This document shows, piece by piece, positions 62,561 through 64,000 of a stretch of 64,000 nt of DNA; position 1 is the first letter of the stretch, and each line of letters starts with the position of its first letter. This DNA comes from an uncultured Ulvibacter sp. (GTDB taxonomy: Bacteria > Bacteroidota > Bacteroidia > Flavobacteriales > Flavobacteriaceae), in contig CALIAF010000036.1 of NCBI GenBank assembly GCA_938041335.1, forward strand, positions 62,001 through 126,000, read 5' to 3'. Made by a program: the position numbers and the translations under genes. Under the pieces are notes generated by a model, which searched no databases, was not told where the DNA came from, and saw nothing but the letters and a program-made list of their open reading frames with translations.

Positions 62561-63772
62561 TTAAAGATTCACATTTTCAATAATTGCAGCATAGCCTTGT
62601 CCAACTCCTATGCACATAGTCACTAGTGCGTATCGTTTTCCTTTTTCTTGTAACTCTAAAGCCGCAGAATAGGCAATACGAGTTCCTGTTACCCCAAGTG
62701 GGTGGCCTATTGCGATAGAACCTCCATTCGGGTTAATACGTGCATCATCATCTTTTAATCCCCATGCTCTAATGCAAGCTAATGCTTGCGATGCGAAGGC
62801 TTCATTAAGCTCAATCACATCCATATCTTCCATTTTCAATCCTGCTTTTTCTAGCGCTTTATTAGAAGCTTTTACAGGGCCAATTCCCATAATACGAGGC
62901 TCTACTCCTACTACGGCAGAGGATACGATTCTTGCTAATGGCCTAAGGTTGTATTTCTTTACTGCGTCTTCACTTGCTATGATGGTCGCTGCTGCTCCAT
63001 CATTCAATCCTGAGGCATTACCAGCGGTAACGCTTCCACCTTCTTTTTTGAAGGCTGGGCGTAATTTTGCTAAAATCTCTTTTGTTGTCGTTGGTTTAAT
63101 AAACTCATCTTGAGCAAATACAATTGGATCTTTTTTGCGCTGCGGAATTTCGACCGCAACAATTTCTTTTGCTAACCGGCCGTTCTTTTGAGCTTCAGTC
63201 GCTTTCATCTGACTATGGTAGGCAAAAGCATCTTGATCCTCTCTTGAAATGTTGTGCTTTTCCACTAAGTTCTCAGCGGTCACACCCATTCCATCAGTAC
63301 CGTATAATGTTGCCATTTTTGGATTAACAAAACGCCATCCAAAAGAAGAATCGTACATTTTGTTATCATTTCCATAGGGAGTAGCACTTTTAGAAATCAC
63401 CCAAGGTCCGCGTGTCATATTCTCTACACCACCAGATATAAATACATCGCCATCGCCAGCTTTGATCGCGCGGTTTGCGTGAATAATTGCAGACAATCCA
63501 CTACTACACAATCTATTTACAGTTTCGCCAGGAACGCTGTAGGGTAAACCAGCCAATAGTAAACTCATACGAGCAACATTTCGGTTGTCTTCACCGGCTT
63601 GATTTGCACAACCCATAATAACATCGTCGTAGGCTTCCTTCGGAATATTCGGATTTCTCTTTACGATTTCTGCAATTACTTTTGCGCCCAAATCATCTGT
63701 GCGCACGGCACCAAGTGTTCCTCTGTAATTTCCTATTGGAGTTCTTACTCCGTCTATGATATATGCTTCCAT
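62561..63772 (-). CDS. paaJ: 3-oxoadipyl-CoA/acetyl-CoA thiolase
   Basis: 403 residues from ATG 63772; a longer frame to 63823 begins in repeat DNA. Thiolase family: nucleophile Cys89 (ETVNRLCSSGLSA), NEAFASQALAC, His in GGSIAIGHPLGVTGTR and Cys in VTMCIGVGQG. The place in a paa cluster indicates 3-oxoadipyl-CoA thiolase (PaaJ/PcaF), which yields succinyl-CoA and acetyl-CoA; a general acetyl-CoA acyltransferase is possible. 18 bp from the SDR gene. Confidence 0.9.
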   Translation of the reverse strand: MEAYIIDGVRTPIGNYRGTLGAVRTDDLGAKVIAEIVKRNPNIPKEAYDDVIMGCANQAGEDNRNVARMSLLLAGLPYSVPGETVNRLCSSGLSAIIHANRAIKAGDGDVFISGGVENMTRGPWVISKSATPYGNDNKMYDSSFGWRFVNPKMATLYGTDGMGVTAENLVEKHNISREDQDAFAYHSQMKATEAQKNGRLAKEIVAVEIPQRKKDPIVFAQDEFIKPTTTKEILAKLRPAFKKEGGSVTAGNASGLNDGAAATIIASEDAVKKYNLRPLARIVSSAVVGVEPRIMGIGPVKASNKALEKAGLKMEDMDVIELNEAFASQALACIRAWGLKDDDARINPNGGSIAIGHPLGVTGTRIAYSAALELQEKGKRYALVTMCIGVGQGYAAIIENVNL

Positions 63773-63776
63773 ATTG

Positions 63777-63910
63777 ATTTTTGATTGGAGATTAACGATT
63801 GTTGATTTTTGAACTTTCGTCACTCCATTAATTTAATTCTTATATTTTCTTCTAGAAGAATGAGACGTTTTTAAATCAAAAATCTTCAATCCACAATCTT
63901 CAATCGTTAA
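63777..63910. repeat. Inverted GATT-rich repeat (copy 3)
   Basis: TTGATTGGAGATTAACGATT on the left and AAATCAAAAATC, CAATCCACAATC, TTCAATCGTTAATC on the right, an imperfect inverted pair around an AT-rich middle. It fills the gap between paaI and the thiolase gene. Confidence 0.65.
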
Positions 63911-63912
63911 TC

Positions 63913-64000
63913 TTACGCCCAATCTTTACTTGTTCTATACACGACACCTTTAAATAGTGCTACTAAATCATCGCCTCGCTTCACCTCAACGATATTAAAA
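63913..64000 (-). CDS. paaI: PaaI-type hotdog thioesterase (3' end only)
   Basis: Only the last ~28 codons are in the window: FNIVEVKRGDDLVALFKGVV then YRTSKDWA. The strand pair GDDLVALFKG-x-x-YR is the end of the PaaI hotdog fold. Its place upstream of paaJ in the same orientation supports the call. Such enzymes hydrolyse aromatic or epoxide CoA esters. The catalytic part is outside the window. Confidence 0.65.
   Translation of the reverse strand, partial: FNIVEVKRGDDLVALFKGVVYRTSKDWA

Noticed and set aside
1..64000. tRNA or rRNA genes
   Set aside because: No cloverleaf-like or GTTCRANYC-bearing segment with a matching acceptor stem, and no rRNA-like block, was found by eye.

Overview
The window looks like a chromosomal segment of a marine member of the Flavobacteriaceae (phylum Bacteroidota). 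The reasons are AT-rich DNA with no Shine-Dalgarno sequences, several start-proximal boxes of the Bacteroidota -7 type (TAnnTTTG), three proteins ending in type IX secretion (T9SS) type A sorting domains, many lipoproteins, a TPR / histidine-kinase / receiver / AraC hybrid regulator, and flavobacterial families such as DUF1573, YARHG, DUF4136, DUF5522 and choice-of-anchor B. I see no rRNA, tRNA, CRISPR array, transposase or prophage module.

Layout. 0-5.2 kb: a cut-off M28 peptidase divergent from a beta-propeller lipoprotein, a polytopic glycosyltransferase, a RES-Xre toxin-antitoxin pair with a clear operator, and a degenerate RsuA/RluB-like pseudouridine synthase. 5.4-18.3 kb: mostly single genes (nitrilase, YARHG protein, M23 peptidase, putative porin, RNase HII, propeller lipoprotein, LipB, secreted reprolysin-like protease, and a lipoprotein with a 52-residue YqaE/Pmp3 protein). 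18.5-22.9 kb: a hybrid regulator and a secreted T9SS protein that share a roughly 37-bp operator-like element. 23-30.2 kb: a run of secreted, lipoprotein and OmpA genes plus an S74 self-cleaving fibre-like protein, ending at a strong terminator; I read it as one surface-assembly locus. 30.3-43.5 kb: a membrane LuxR-type regulator, DUF1573, a thioredoxin-like protein, lysS, a prenyltransferase-like protein, a di-haem cytochrome, and the operon ACC-deaminase-like / glucosaminidase / hemL. 43.7-50 kb: three tandem paralogous secreted proteins and a large T9SS protein. 50.4-53.2 kb: DUF5522, urocanate hydratase, DUF4136.

53.3-64 kb: all on the minus strand. Read from the right edge: paaI (cut), thiolase, SDR, paaZ, GIY-YIG, enoyl-CoA hydratase, paaY, a 2-oxoacid dehydrogenase E2, a four-helix-bundle gene and a fused E1 alpha-beta. 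This joins phenylacetyl-CoA ring degradation to a lipoate-dependent dehydrogenase. It is also full of small palindromes. They flank the GIY-YIG gene, sit in frame inside the E1 and E2 genes, and belong to a family whose stems co-vary and which often ends in TGACA. A roughly 120-bp structured repeat brackets the four-helix-bundle gene and carries a second copy of the last codons of the E2 gene.

The least explained features are (1) the palindrome family with its GIY-YIG neighbour, (2) the four-helix-bundle cassette, (3) the shared operator of the hybrid regulator, and (4) the 23-30 kb surface locus. Start codons were moved downstream of the longest frame where a -7 box or a signal peptide decides the matter.
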